A stretch of 64,000 nucleotides of DNA, taken from Micromonospora sp. NBC_01699 (GTDB taxonomy: Bacteria; Actinomycetota; Actinomycetes; Mycobacteriales; Micromonosporaceae). The notes under the pieces were generated by a model, which was not told the DNA's origin, did not search any database, and saw only the letters and a list, made by a program, of their open reading frames with translations. Below, one piece after another: positions 23,748 to 34,778 of the stretch. Every line of letters begins with the position of its first letter. The first letter of the stretch is position 1. The stretch lies in contig NZ_CP109199.1 in NCBI RefSeq assembly GCF_036250065.1, forward strand, positions 620,001 to 684,000, written 5' to 3'. Both the position numbers and the translations under genes were made by a program.

Positions 23748-24197
23748 GTGACCAGCAGTTCCGCCGCAGCGCAGCACCTGCGCGACCTCGCCCGGCTGCG
23801 CCGCGTACGCGATCGGATAGATCGGGAGTACGCGCAGCCGCTGGACGTCGAGGCGCTTGCCCGTGGGGTGAACATGTCGGCCGGGCACCTCAGCCGCGAG
23901 TTCCGGCGCGCGTACGGCGAGTCGCCGTACGCCTATCTCATGACCCGGCGGATCGAGCGTGCGATGGCCCTGCTGCGTCGTGGCGATCTCAGCGTCACCG
24001 AAGTCTGTTTCGCGGTCGGCTGCTCCTCGCTGGGCACCTTCAGCACTCGTTTCACCGAGTTGGTCGGTGTGCCGCCGAGCGTCTACCGGAGCCGGACGGC
24101 CGGCGTGACGGCGGGGATGCCGCCGTGCGTCGCAAAACAGGTGACCAGACCGATCAGGAATCGAGAAGCGGCGGCCCGTGAGCCGCAACTAGCGTGA
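23748..24197 (+). CDS. AraC-family transcriptional regulator
   Basis: The protein of about 149 residues is essentially a lone AraC DNA-binding domain. Helix-turn-helix 1 lies in LDVEALARGVNMSAGHLSREFRRAYGESPYAYLMTRRIERAM and helix-turn-helix 2 in SVTEVCFAVGCSSLGTFSTRFTELVGVPPSVYR. No ligand domain is present. The GTG at 23748 is chosen because the conserved part starts soon after; further upstream codons overlap the tRNA terminator. The stop overlaps the next gene (GTGA at 24194), so it is co-transcribed with the VOC and UvrA-like genes and may regulate them. Confidence 0.87.
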   Translation: MTSSSAAAQHLRDLARLRRVRDRIDREYAQPLDVEALARGVNMSAGHLSREFRRAYGESPYAYLMTRRIERAMALLRRGDLSVTEVCFAVGCSSLGTFSTRFTELVGVPPSVYRSRTAGVTAGMPPCVAKQVTRPIRNREAAAREPQLA

Positions 24198-24613
24198 CTG
24201 CCATGGACATCACCATTCATTCGAGCTTCCTGCCGCACACCGACCCGGACGCCTCCCTGGCCTTCTACCGCGACACCCTCGGCTTCGAGGTCCGCAACGA
24301 CGTCGGATACGAGGGGATGCGCTGGATCACCGTCGGCCCGGCCGGCCAACCCGACACGTCCGTCGTCCTGCACCCGCCGACCGCCAACCCCGGCCTCACC
24401 GACGACGAGCGCCAAACCATCCTGGAGCTGATGGCCAAGGGCAGCTACTTCGGCTTCAACCTGGCCACCGCCGACCTCGACGCCACCTTCGCGAAGCTGG
24501 AGGCCGGCGGCGCGGAGGTCGTCCAGGAGCCGACCGAGCAGCCGTACGGCGTTCGTGACTGTGCCTTCCGCGACCCCGCCGGCAACATGATCCGCATCCA
24601 GGAACTGCGCTGA
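24194..24613 (+). CDS. VOC (glyoxalase/bleomycin resistance fold) protein
   Basis: The 139-residue protein has the paired beta-alpha-beta-beta-beta modules of the vicinal oxygen chelate fold: ITIHSSFLPHTDPDASLAFYRDTLGFEVRNDVGYEG and the second half DLDATFAKLEAGGAEVVQEPTEQPYGVRDCAFRDPAGNMIRIQE. Family members are metal-dependent enzymes or drug-binding resistance proteins. The GTG at 24194 overlaps the AraC stop; the ATG at 24203 is an equally possible start. The gene set AraC-VOC-UvrA suggests a response to a toxic small molecule (inference). Confidence 0.88.
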   Translation: MTAMDITIHSSFLPHTDPDASLAFYRDTLGFEVRNDVGYEGMRWITVGPAGQPDTSVVLHPPTANPGLTDDERQTILELMAKGSYFGFNLATADLDATFAKLEAGGAEVVQEPTEQPYGVRDCAFRDPAGNMIRIQELR

Positions 24614-24663
24614 GCCGTCCGGCTCGAACCGGGGGGCGAAGTCGAGGCACAGATGGAGACACG

Positions 24664-27054
<2,391 letters not shown>

Positions 27055-27982
27055 CCCACGCGAGTCGGACTGCCAGCCCGCCGCTTCGTCCCAGGGTGGC
27101 GGGGAAGAGATCACCGTGCTCGGACGGCGGGCGATTCGAGGGTTGATCACCACCCCTGCCACGTGACTTACGTCACCCGATGCCGGCGCTGTTGTCGATG
27201 GGGTCGGTCGACCCCGTTCGATGTCAAGGCCGTACCCGGAAGATCCCGTCTGACCGTCGCGCGAGTGCGCCGGGAAACAAGCAGAGATCGGTGCGGTGAT
27301 CGGACGAAGGACGTCGCGCTAACGATCGTGTCGATTTCAAACACTCATCGTGATGTCTCGACAGCCGGCGGTGCGCTTATCGAGCGGGTGTCTACTCTCG
27401 CGCCGGCTGAGTCAATCACCAGTCTCAATGGGCACGAATACCTACGGTGATTGGTGTGGTGAAACCCGTATCGACTGTTTGTCGGGTCCGCCGGTCGGGT
27501 CTCGCATCGGCATTCGGCTGCCGTGAATCGAGCCGTCCACCGATGGGTCGGGTCCGGATGGGCTCGGTCCGAGGCCCCGTACTGCCACGCATTGTGTTGT
27601 CCCGTGAGCGCTGCGTTGACGTGCCGGGCTGCTGGTTGGCGTACCCGGTCGGGCTCTGCTGGGGTCGGCCAGCCCGGGGCGGGACCGTCCGATATGGGGA
27701 GTGTTGAAGGCATAAGTTCGTTAGGTCGATTATGAGGTGCAGCGCGATTTAGTCCGGGTTATCTGATTCGAGGAAAAGTTCACTTCGTGCGGTGCGCGCA
27801 CCAAGTCGGGGATCTGTGGCACATGGGGTTGCATCCAGCCGGGGGAGTTGTCCCTACCGTTCGGTTGGAATTTGCGGGATCGGCGGCGCGGCAGGCCCGT
27901 ACCGCTTTGCTGCCTCCGGTAGCTGTGGCACCATCATGGAACCTCCACCTCCTCTCCGTCATTCTCTCGACAGGAGCCAACG
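27055..27982. other. Gene-poor stretch downstream of the UvrA-like gene
   Basis: More than 900 bases hold no convincing gene; several short open frames on both strands lack ribosome sites and family features. Base composition is mixed, with AT-rich patches near 27690-27790. A small inverted repeat GTGAC-TTAC-GTCAC is at 27163-27176. It may be the remains of lost genes and also contains the promoter of the 55-residue gene. Confidence 0.5.
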
Positions 27983-28150
27983 ATGTCTGCACGACGGCTG
28001 GGTCGGCTGCTTGGTCCGGCCCTTGCGCTCGCCGCGCTCTTCGGCGCCATCTTCGTTGCCGACGAGCCCGTCGCCTTCACTCAGATGACCTTCGACTGGG
28101 GTCTGAGTGTGGGCACCGCTGTCTGGCACGTGAGCGGGAGCGGAGTGTAG
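27983..28150 (+). CDS. Small membrane or exported peptide (55 aa)
   Basis: The frame starts at ATG 27983 with AGGAG six bases upstream and ends at TAG 28148-28150. The product begins MSARRLGRLLGPALALAALFGAIFVADEP. This is two short basic groups followed by a hydrophobic core of about 20 residues, so it is either a signal peptide or a membrane anchor. The rest (VAFTQMTFDWGLSVGTAVWHVSGSGV) is uncharged except for one Asp and one His. It lies 58 bases before the GGDEF/EAL gene on the same strand and may be co-transcribed. No family is recognised. Confidence 0.65.
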   Translation: MSARRLGRLLGPALALAALFGAIFVADEPVAFTQMTFDWGLSVGTAVWHVSGSGV

Positions 28151-28208
28151 AACGACCTCGCGGCCGCCTCATCGGAGCCGCTAGGAATCGCGACCCCTAG
28201 GGAGCGGC

Positions 28209-30776
28209 ATGGCCGGGCGGCAGTCATCGCCACGACGTTCCGCTGAGCATGCCTGGTTCATCACCGGTCCACTGGCGATTCTGGCGGTGATCTGGTCGAC
28301 GGCGCTCGGCATCCTGGCGCCTCGGCTGTCGGAGGACTCCGCCGCCAGGCTCAGCGCCGACGACCCGATCCGCGGCTGGTTGATCGCGGCCTTCCTGCTG
28401 GTCGTGATGGTGCTGACCGAGGGCTCGACCCTGCACGTCGTCATCCGGCGGCAGGCGGTCATCGCGACGGTCACCGAGATTCCGCTGGTCCTCGCGCTGT
28501 ATTTCCTGCCGCCGCTGACGGTGGTGTTCATCTTCACCCTGGCGGCCCTGATCACCCAGATCCGGCGCAAGGTCCGGTCGGCGAAGTTCGCGTTCAACGT
28601 CGCCAAGACGGCCGCCGCGACCTCGCTGGCCGGCCTGGTCCTGCACGCCCTGCCGCCGATGGCCGGCGTCGGGCCGGCCACCTGGGGTGTCATCTTCGTC
28701 GGAGTCAGCACCATCACCCTGGTCACCTTCGCCGCCGTGATCGGCGTGATCACGCTCGTGCAGGGCACCCAGGCGGGCTGGGAGGTGACCCGGACGGCCG
28801 CGCCCAACCTGATCGTCGCCGCGGCGAACATGTCGGTCGGCCTGATCGTGCTGATCGCGCTCGCCACCACCTGGTGGTCGGTGGTGCTGCTGGCCGTGCT
28901 CGCCGGTGGGCTGGCCCTGGTCGGCCGCTCCTACGCCCAGTTCTTCCGTCAGCACCGCACCCTCGCCGACATGTACGACCTCACCCGGGCGATGACCCGC
29001 AGCGGTCAGGACGGCACCCTGGCGGACGTCATGCTCGGCCGGGTCCGGGCACTGATGCAGGCCGAGTACGCCACCCTCTGGCTGCCCGCCCAGGGCCGAC
29101 ATCCCGAGGTGCTGCTCACGGCCAGGGTCGACGACCCCGGTCTGCTCGACTTCGGGCGTACGCCGTTGATCGCTCGACAGCGCGCGTACCAGGAGAAACA
29201 GACCATTGCCGTCGGCGGGCGGCTGGACGGTGACGAAGAGGTACGGGCGGCGTTGCGCGCCGGGGGTGCCAAGGACGTCATCGTCGCCCCGCTCCGTTCC
29301 GGCGAGGCGGTGATCGGAACCCTCGAACTGGTCAACCGGCTCAGCGACAGCACCCACTTCCTGCCCGGTGACATACCCATCTTCGAGACGATCGCGGCCC
29401 ATGTGGCGGTGGCGCTGGAGAACTCCCGGCTGGTCGACCGGCTGCGCCACGACGCGTACCACGACGGGTTGGTGAACCTGCCGAACCGGCGCCGGATGAC
29501 CGAGGCCCTCGAAGAGGCGGTACGGGTCCGGGCCCCCGGTGAGGTGGTCGCCGTACTCCTCTTCGACGTCGACGGGCTGCGCCAGGTCAACGAGTCGCTC
29601 GGGCACGCGGCCGGCGACGAGGTGTTGACCGAGGTCGCCTCGCGCCTGCGGTCCTGCGCGCCGGCGGCCGCGCTGGTCGGTCGGGTCGGTGGGGACGAGT
29701 TCCTGGTCACGTTGCGGGCGGAGAATGCCGAGGCGGCCACCCAACTCGCCGCCGAGTTGCGCGAGCAGATCCAGGACCAGATGGTCTTCGGCACGCTCGT
29801 GCTCGACGTGGACACCGCGGTCGGGGTGGCGATCCACCCGGACCACGGCAACGACCCGGAGACACTGCTGCGCCGGGTCGACCTGGCGGCCACCGCGGCG
29901 AAGTCCACTCCGGGCAGCATCCAGCTGTTCAACCCGGCGTTGGAGTCCCGGTCGATGCACCGTCTCGGCCTCGCCGGCGATCTGCGTCGGGCGCTGGACA
30001 ACGACGAGCTGGAGGTCTACTTCCAGCCGAAGGTGACCCTGGGCGACCGGCGGCTGGTCGGGGTGGAGTGCCTGGCCCGCTGGGAGCACCCGGCGCACGG
30101 TCCGGTCTCGCCGGAGGACTTCGTGGCGGTCGCGGAGCACACCGGCCAGCTGGAGCGACTGACCGAGGCGGTGCTGCGGGAGGGGCTGCGGCGCAGCCGG
30201 GACTGGACCGCCGGTGGCGAGCCGCTCGCGGTGTCGGTCAACCTCTCCGCCCGTACGCTGATCGACCAGCACTTCCCGGACCGGGTCCAGGACCTGCTCA
30301 CCGAGTACGGCGTGGCGCCGGAACTGCTGACGTTCGAGATCAAGGAAGCCGGGGTGCTGGACGGGACCAACCGTCCGATGCCGACCCTGCGGCGGTTGCG
30401 CGAGGTCGGCGTACGCCTCTCGGTGGACGACTTCGGCACCGGTTACTCGTCCCTGTCCTACCTGCGGCGGCTGCCGGTGGACGAGGTGAAGGTCGACCGC
30501 TCGTTCGTGCAGGGGATGGCGACCGATCCGGTCGACCTGGCCATCGTGAACGCGGTGGTGACGCTCTCCCAGCAGTTCGGCCTGTCGGTGGTCGCCGAGG
30601 GCGTGGAGAGCGAGCTGACCCTGGAACTGCTACAGGACATCGGCTGCCAGATCGGCCAGGGATTCCTGTTCAGCCGGCCGCTGCCGTACGAGCGGCTGGA
30701 GGCCTGGTTTGGTGCCCAGGCGGAGCCGGAAGCCGCCGCAGCGACCGACGTACGCCGGCTGCGCGCGGTGCCGTGA
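28209..30776 (+). CDS. Membrane GAF-GGDEF-EAL cyclic-di-GMP signalling protein
   Basis: The 855-residue protein has about seven to eight membrane helices in residues 15-240, a GAF-like domain (about 265-430), GGDEF (about 432-590, motif VGGDEF near 494) and EAL (about 600-840). The EAL signature reads ECL (GVECLARWEH). The other catalytic parts look intact: NLSARTL, DDFGTGYSSLSYL, EVKVDRSFV and VVAEGVES. No RxxD inhibitory site precedes GGDEF. It may make and degrade cyclic di-GMP in response to a membrane or GAF signal. The ATG at 28209 has AGGGAG upstream. Confidence 0.93.
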   Translation: MAGRQSSPRRSAEHAWFITGPLAILAVIWSTALGILAPRLSEDSAARLSADDPIRGWLIAAFLLVVMVLTEGSTLHVVIRRQAVIATVTEIPLVLALYFLPPLTVVFIFTLAALITQIRRKVRSAKFAFNVAKTAAATSLAGLVLHALPPMAGVGPATWGVIFVGVSTITLVTFAAVIGVITLVQGTQAGWEVTRTAAPNLIVAAANMSVGLIVLIALATTWWSVVLLAVLAGGLALVGRSYAQFFRQHRTLADMYDLTRAMTRSGQDGTLADVMLGRVRALMQAEYATLWLPAQGRHPEVLLTARVDDPGLLDFGRTPLIARQRAYQEKQTIAVGGRLDGDEEVRAALRAGGAKDVIVAPLRSGEAVIGTLELVNRLSDSTHFLPGDIPIFETIAAHVAVALENSRLVDRLRHDAYHDGLVNLPNRRRMTEALEEAVRVRAPGEVVAVLLFDVDGLRQVNESLGHAAGDEVLTEVASRLRSCAPAAALVGRVGGDEFLVTLRAENAEAATQLAAELREQIQDQMVFGTLVLDVDTAVGVAIHPDHGNDPETLLRRVDLAATAAKSTPGSIQLFNPALESRSMHRLGLAGDLRRALDNDELEVYFQPKVTLGDRRLVGVECLARWEHPAHGPVSPEDFVAVAEHTGQLERLTEAVLREGLRRSRDWTAGGEPLAVSVNLSARTLIDQHFPDRVQDLLTEYGVAPELLTFEIKEAGVLDGTNRPMPTLRRLREVGVRLSVDDFGTGYSSLSYLRRLPVDEVKVDRSFVQGMATDPVDLAIVNAVVTLSQQFGLSVVAEGVESELTLELLQDIGCQIGQGFLFSRPLPYERLEAWFGAQAEPEAAAATDVRRLRAVP

Positions 30777-30888
30777 AGCCGGTCGGATGGCCGCTGGGCA
30801 GGTGCGACACAACGCCCCGGGATCCGATTTCCCCACTGCTGCGTCGCCGTGTACTCTTACCCCTGCGCGCCGAAAGCAAGATCGCGTC

Positions 30889-30961
30889 GCCCCCTTAGCT
30901 CAGTCGGCAGAGCGTCTCCATGGTAAGGAGAAGGTCTACGGTTCGATTCCGTAAGGGGGCT
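30889..30961 (+). tRNA. tRNA-Thr (GGU)
   Basis: Acceptor stem GCCCCCT/AGGGGGC, discriminator T, D-arm TAGCTCAGTCGGCAGAGC, anticodon loop ATGGTAA with GGT, and T-arm GGTTCGATTCC give a 73-base gene without encoded CCA. A TACTCT at 30852-30857 is a likely -10 box. It is followed 26 bases later by tRNA-Met. Confidence 0.95.
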
Positions 30962-30987
30962 CAGAGGGTTCAGCTGGACCCGTCTGC

Positions 30988-31060
30988 GGCGGTGTAGCTC
31001 AGATGGTAGAGCAAGCGGCTCATAATCGCTGTGTCGCCGGTTCAAGTCCGGCCACCGCTA
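30988..31060 (+). tRNA. tRNA-Met (CAU), elongator type
   Basis: The acceptor stem is GGCGGTG/CACCGCT with a G-U end pair. The anticodon loop is CTCATAA and the T-arm is GGTTCAAGTCC. The anticodon stem lacks the three G-C pairs of initiator tRNA, so this is the elongator or, less likely, a tRNA-Ile with modified CAU. Confidence 0.93.
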
Positions 31061-31098
31061 CTCTCGGCGCCCGGGCCAGGTCCGGAAACCGGAGTGAA

Positions 31099-31115
31099 GG
31101 GCGCCAAGGGCGCCC
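31099..31115 (+). terminator. Terminator after the tRNA-Thr/tRNA-Met pair
   Basis: A perfect 7-bp stem (31099-31105 with 31109-31115) is followed by ACTTT. A smaller hairpin TCCGG/CCGGA lies at 31081-31093. Confidence 0.65.
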
Positions 31116-31118
31116 ACT

Positions 31119-31148
31119 TTGCATGTCCGCGTAGCAGGCAGGTAGGCT
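31119..31148 (+). promoter_or_regulatory. Predicted rpmG promoter
   Basis: TTGCAT (31119-31124), an 18-base spacer and TAGGCT (31143-31148) lie 42 bases before the rpmG GTG. Confidence 0.5.
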
Positions 31149-31190
31149 GCTACGTCGTAGTTGATCCTTAAGCGAGGAAGGCACTCCGCC

Positions 31191-31358
31191 GTGGCGAAGG
31201 CGACCGATGTCCGTCCGAAGATCACTTTGGCGTGTGTGGAGTGCAAGGAGCGCAACTACATCACGCGTAAGAACCGTCGTAACGACCCGGACCGTATCGA
31301 GCTGAAGAAGTTCTGCCCCCGGGACGGCAAGCACACCGTTCACCGCGAGACCCGCTAA
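31191..31358 (+). CDS. rpmG: 50S ribosomal protein L33
   Basis: This is a 55-residue large-subunit protein near the E site. It begins at GTG 31191 ([18 protein letters not shown]); AGGAAG lies further upstream. The first zinc pair CVEC is present, but the second reads CPRDGKH instead of CxxC, so zinc binding is doubtful or uses His. It is the first gene before hadA-hadB, an order shared with mycobacteria. Confidence 0.93.
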   Translation: MAKATDVRPKITLACVECKERNYITRKNRRNDPDRIELKKFCPRDGKHTVHRETR

Positions 31359-31504
31359 CACCGCCGGCCGGATTTTCGCCGGCCGCGCTGTCTTCCACAT
31401 CGCCGTACCGATCGGGCGTTTTCGCCTTCGGTGCGGCGATCGTGTTTGTCCGGCCCGCATTTCGCCAGCCGGTGATCGAGGATCCGGGAGTGTAGGTTCG
31501 CGGC

Positions 31505-31951
31505 ATGTCGTTGGACCCGTCTTTTGTAGGCCGCAGCTATCCGCCGACCATCCCCTATCGGGTGGGACGGGAAAAGATCCGTGAGTTCGCGACCGCGATC
31601 GGCGCGACCGATCCGGCGTACCACGATCCGGAGGCCGCGCGTGCGCTCGGACACGGCGACGTGGTCGCCCCGCCGACCTTCCCGGTGCTCATCACGATGG
31701 CGGCGAGCCAGCAGCTCATCGACGACCCGGCACTCGGCATCGACTACAGCCGGGTGGTCCACGGCGACCAACGGTTCGCCTACGCCCGCCCGGTGGTCGC
31801 CGGCGACGAACTGGTGTGCGTCAACACCGTCGAAAACATCACGTCTCGCGGTGGTCACGATTTCCTGACCACCCGGACCGACGTCTCGACGGCCGCCGGC
31901 GAGCCGGTGGTCACGGTCTGGTCCAAGCTTGTCGTACGTGGAGAGGGCTGA
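31505..31951 (+). CDS. hadA: MaoC-like/FAS1-type (3R)-hydroxyacyl dehydratase subunit, HadA-like
   Basis: The 148-residue protein begins MSLDPSFVGRSYPPTIPYRVGREKIREFATAIGATDPAYHDPEAARALGHGDVVAPPTFPVLI. This is the non-catalytic FAS1-like dehydratase domain, with a single hot-dog fold. It pairs with the next gene to form a dehydratase heterodimer. In Mycobacterium tuberculosis hadA-hadB-hadC lie between rpmG2 and trpT; here the order is the same without hadC. Mycolic acids are not expected in this host, so the substrate is probably another acyl chain (inference). Confidence 0.88.
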   Translation: MSLDPSFVGRSYPPTIPYRVGREKIREFATAIGATDPAYHDPEAARALGHGDVVAPPTFPVLITMAASQQLIDDPALGIDYSRVVHGDQRFAYARPVVAGDELVCVNTVENITSRGGHDFLTTRTDVSTAAGEPVVTVWSKLVVRGEG

Positions 31952-31952
31952 C

Positions 31953-32354
31953 GTGGAGCTGCCGGTCAAGACCTTCCGGGTCACCCGGGCGGACCTGGTC
32001 CGTTACGCGGGCGCCTCGGGTGACTTCAACGCGATCCACTGGAGCGACCGGGTCGCGACCAAGGTGGGCCTGCCCGGCGTGATCGCGCACGGCATGTTCA
32101 CCATGGCGCTGGTCGGTCGAGCGGTCACCGAGTGGGCCGGCGCCGCCGACGCGGTGGTCGAGTACGGCGTCCGGTTCACTCGGCCGGTGGTGGTGCCGGA
32201 CGACGAAGAGGGCACCGAGATCGAGGTGCGCGCGGTGGTCCGCGAGGGGGCCGAGCCGGGCCTGACCAGGCTCGACCTGACCGCGACCTGTCTGGGCGAG
32301 AAGGTGCTCGCGCAGGCGCGGGCGACCATCCGCGGCCCGATCCCCGGGGCCTGA
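31953..32354 (+). CDS. hadB: MaoC-family dehydratase catalytic subunit, HadB-like
   Basis: The 133-residue hot-dog protein carries the hydratase 2 motif with catalytic Asp and His: YAGASGDFNAIHWSDRVATKVGLPGVIAHGMFTMALVG. It is therefore the active half of a (3R)-hydroxyacyl dehydratase with the upstream HadA-like protein. The GTG at 31953, one base after the hadA stop, gives VELPVKTFRVTRADL; the longer frame to 31929 overlaps hadA and is less likely. The gene ends about 200 bases before tRNA-Trp. Confidence 0.9.
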   Translation: MELPVKTFRVTRADLVRYAGASGDFNAIHWSDRVATKVGLPGVIAHGMFTMALVGRAVTEWAGAADAVVEYGVRFTRPVVVPDDEEGTEIEVRAVVREGAEPGLTRLDLTATCLGEKVLAQARATIRGPIPGA

Positions 32355-32464
32355 CGGTCGATTCCCGGGGGGCGCCCGGTCGGCCCCGGTGGGGCGCCGT
32401 GCGCCGGGTTTCGGCTGCTCCGGGCGGGGCCCCGACGGGGCGTCCGGCACGCGGTGGTGGCCGG

Positions 32465-32494
32465 TTGGGAAAGTCGGTCGTCTACCCGTACACT
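32465..32494 (+). promoter_or_regulatory. Predicted tRNA-Trp promoter
   Basis: TTGGGA (32465-32470), an 18-base spacer and TACACT (32489-32494) lie about 67 bases before the tRNA. It could also drive secE-nusG. Confidence 0.5.
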
Positions 32495-32561
32495 GGTCCG
32501 CCGTGGGGCAAGTAGGCCCTACTCAGGCGTGCGCGCCCGAGTGGGGACGGCTTTCCCGCAC

Positions 32562-32634
<73 letters not shown>

Positions 32635-32895
32635 CGCCTTAGGCCTGACCGTTCCCGGGGGTCGGAGTCGCCGACGAGCGACAATCGTCCCGTGGTGGTG
32701 GCATCGGCGGGGCTGTTCTGGAGCGGGTCGCCCCGCCGAAGGCAGCTTTCGTCGGCTCCGCCGGCCGCGGCCCGTCCCGGGGGACGGTAGGGTTCGGGTT
32801 TCGGCCGAGCGCGTTAGCTCGTACTCGGTCGGCGTGACCAGCGTGTCGTGCGTCCACCCGACGTACGAACCCAGCACCCCCCGACGGAGGGCGAA
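32635..32895. other. Spacer between tRNA-Trp and secE
   Basis: No gene is called. It probably includes a secE promoter (a TAGGGT lies at 32787-32792), but no clear -35 was found. Confidence 0.35.
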
Positions 32896-33291
32896 GTGGC
32901 CGAGAGCAACCGGCGCGGCGAGGACGCCGCGGACGACGACCGTCTTGACGACGAGACGATCGACGACGCTGTCGACGATGACGCCGACGAGGGCGAGGAG
33001 CCGGTCTCGCGTGGTGGCACCGCCACCCGTTCCCGGACCAAGGCGGAGTCGGCGGACAGCCGACCGAAGGCCAAGTCGGAAACCCAGCGGGTGGGATTTT
33101 TCGGCCGGATCGCCCGGTTCTTCCGCGAGGTCGTAGCCGAACTGCGTAAGGTCATCTGGCCAACGCGGAAGGAACTGCTGACCTACACCGCCGTCGTGGT
33201 CGTCTTCGTCACTGTGATGTTGACGGTCGTGGCCGGGCTGGACTACGGGTTCGCCAAGGGCGTGTTGTGGGTCTTCGGTAACCCCAGCTGA
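32896..33291 (+). CDS. secE: Preprotein translocase subunit SecE
   Basis: SecE is the small clamp subunit of the SecYEG channel. The 131-residue protein has a long acidic, disordered N-terminus (DDDRLDDETIDDAVDDDADEG) of about 80 residues. It is followed by the conserved amphipathic helix RIARFFREVVAELRKVIWPTRKEL and a single membrane helix (about 100-120). The GTG at 32896 has GGAGG five bases upstream; the open frame to 32848 is non-conserved. It is followed by nusG 38 bases later. Confidence 0.95.
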   Translation: MAESNRRGEDAADDDRLDDETIDDAVDDDADEGEEPVSRGGTATRSRTKAESADSRPKAKSETQRVGFFGRIARFFREVVAELRKVIWPTRKELLTYTAVVVVFVTVMLTVVAGLDYGFAKGVLWVFGNPS

Positions 33292-33329
33292 CCAGCTGCC
33301 GCAGCTGATAGTGACGGAAGTGAGCAAGC

Positions 33330-34061
33330 GTGCCTGAGTACGACGAGACCGCCGGACCCGTGGACGAGCAGTCCGCGGTGGCGACGGCGGCCGGTGACGA
33401 GTCGGTCGAGGCCGCCAGCGAGCCGGATTTCGATGAGATCACCGAGTCGGAGCCGGACGAGGACTACGACCCCGTCGCCGAACTGCGGCAGAAGCTGCGC
33501 TACGCGCCGGGTGACTGGTACGTCGTGCACTCCTACGCCGGATACGAGAACAAGGTCAAGACCAACCTGGAGACCCGGATCACCAGCCTCGACATGGAGG
33601 AGTTCATCTTCCAGGTTGAGGTGCCGACCCGCGAAGAGGTCGAGGTCAAGAACGGCAAGCGGTCCCAGATCCAGGCGAAGGTCTTCCCCGGTTACATCCT
33701 GGTCCGGATGGAGCTGACCGCGGAGTCCTACTCCTGCGTGCGGAACACCCCGGGCGTGACCGGTTTCGTCGGCGCGACCGACCGGGTCGACCGGCCGGCG
33801 CCGCTCTCGCTGGACGAGGTGCTCAAGTGGCTCGCCCCGGCGGTCGAGGCCGAGGCCAAGGGCGGTAAGGCAAAGCCCGAGGTGCGGGTGCTCGACTTCG
33901 AGGTGGGTGACTCGGTGACCGTGACCGACGGCGCCTTCGCCTCGCTGCCGGCCACGATCAGCGAGATCAACCCGGACCAGCAGAAGCTCAAGGTGCTGGT
34001 GTCGATCTTCGGTCGGGAGACCCCGGTGGAGCTCAACTTCAACCAGGTCACCAAGATCTGA
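33330..34061 (+). CDS. nusG: Transcription termination/antitermination protein NusG
   Basis: NusG binds RNA polymerase and couples transcription to termination or translation. The 243-residue protein has an acidic N-terminal extension of about 60 residues. This is followed by the NGN domain ([22 protein letters not shown] to [20 protein letters not shown]) and a KOW domain ([33 protein letters not shown]). The GTG at 33330 follows secE closely. Confidence 0.96.
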   Translation: MPEYDETAGPVDEQSAVATAAGDESVEAASEPDFDEITESEPDEDYDPVAELRQKLRYAPGDWYVVHSYAGYENKVKTNLETRITSLDMEEFIFQVEVPTREEVEVKNGKRSQIQAKVFPGYILVRMELTAESYSCVRNTPGVTGFVGATDRVDRPAPLSLDEVLKWLAPAVEAEAKGGKAKPEVRVLDFEVGDSVTVTDGAFASLPATISEINPDQQKLKVLVSIFGRETPVELNFNQVTKI

Positions 34062-34070
34062 CGTACGTGA

Positions 34071-34104
34071 ATGGGCGTCGGGTCCGCTCGGACCCGGCGC
34101 CCAT
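34071..34104 (+). terminator. nusG terminator
   Basis: A 15-bp stem (34071-34085 with 34090-34104, one internal mismatch) has loop GCTC. It ends the secE-nusG unit; a TATCCT at 34162-34167 further on may be the -10 box for rplK. Confidence 0.75.
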
Positions 34105-34260
34105 CGTCGTCTCGTCGGCCTCGACGGCGACCTGGGCGGATCGCCCGGCTGCGGCCTGCGCTATCCTAGAACGTCGCCCCGTTGGTCGCGCTGACCGTGC
34201 GCGCCCCGTGACGGCAACGTCCGGTGCACATTCACCAGATATCAAGCCCCAGGAAGAGAC

Positions 34261-34689
34261 ATGCCTCCGAAGAAGAAGCTCGTCAAGACGTTCACGCTTC
34301 AGCTGCCGGCGGGCCAGGCCACTCCGGCTCCGCCGGTCGGCCCGGCGCTGGGTCAGCACGGCGTCAACATCATGGAGTTCTGCAAGCAGTACAACTCGCA
34401 GACCGAGTCGCAGCGTGGTGACATCGTCCCCGCCGAGATCAGCGTCTTCGAGGACCGGAGCTTCAGCTTCGTGCTGAAGACCCCGCCGGCCGCGCGGCTG
34501 CTGATCAAGGCCGCCGGTGTGGCCAAGGGCTCCGGGGTGCCGCAGAGCGAGAAGGTCGGCTCGATCACCCAGGCGCAGCTCCGCGAGATCGCCGAGAAGA
34601 AGATGGTCGACCTCAACGCGAACGACGTGGAGCAGGCCGCGAAGATCATCGCCGGTACCGCCCGCTCGATGGGCATCACGATCAAGTGA
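34261..34689 (+). CDS. rplK: 50S ribosomal protein L11
   Basis: L11 forms the GTPase-associated centre with 23S rRNA, where thiostrepton binds. The 142-residue protein has the conserved N-terminus [28 protein letters not shown], with the proline-rich hinge, and the RNA-binding C-terminal domain ending ARSMGITI. The prolines in the thiostrepton site look normal. It is followed by rplA after 89 bases. Confidence 0.97.
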   Translation: MPPKKKLVKTFTLQLPAGQATPAPPVGPALGQHGVNIMEFCKQYNSQTESQRGDIVPAEISVFEDRSFSFVLKTPPAARLLIKAAGVAKGSGVPQSEKVGSITQAQLREIAEKKMVDLNANDVEQAAKIIAGTARSMGITIK

Positions 34690-34778
34690 AAACTCTCCAC
34701 CTCACGGTGGCGGGTTCGGAATTCGTGGGAGGGCGCGCCGACGGCGCGACCCGCCAGACACCACAGGAGTAATCAGAG

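Noticed and set aside
27345-27713. Several frames of 60-120 codons in the gene-poor stretch after the UvrA-like gene
   Set aside because: None has a ribosome site, hydrophobic core or family motif, and they contradict each other.
30988-31060. Initiator tRNA-fMet
   Set aside because: The three G-C pairs of the initiator anticodon stem and the mismatched first acceptor pair are not present as expected; the elongator type fits better.
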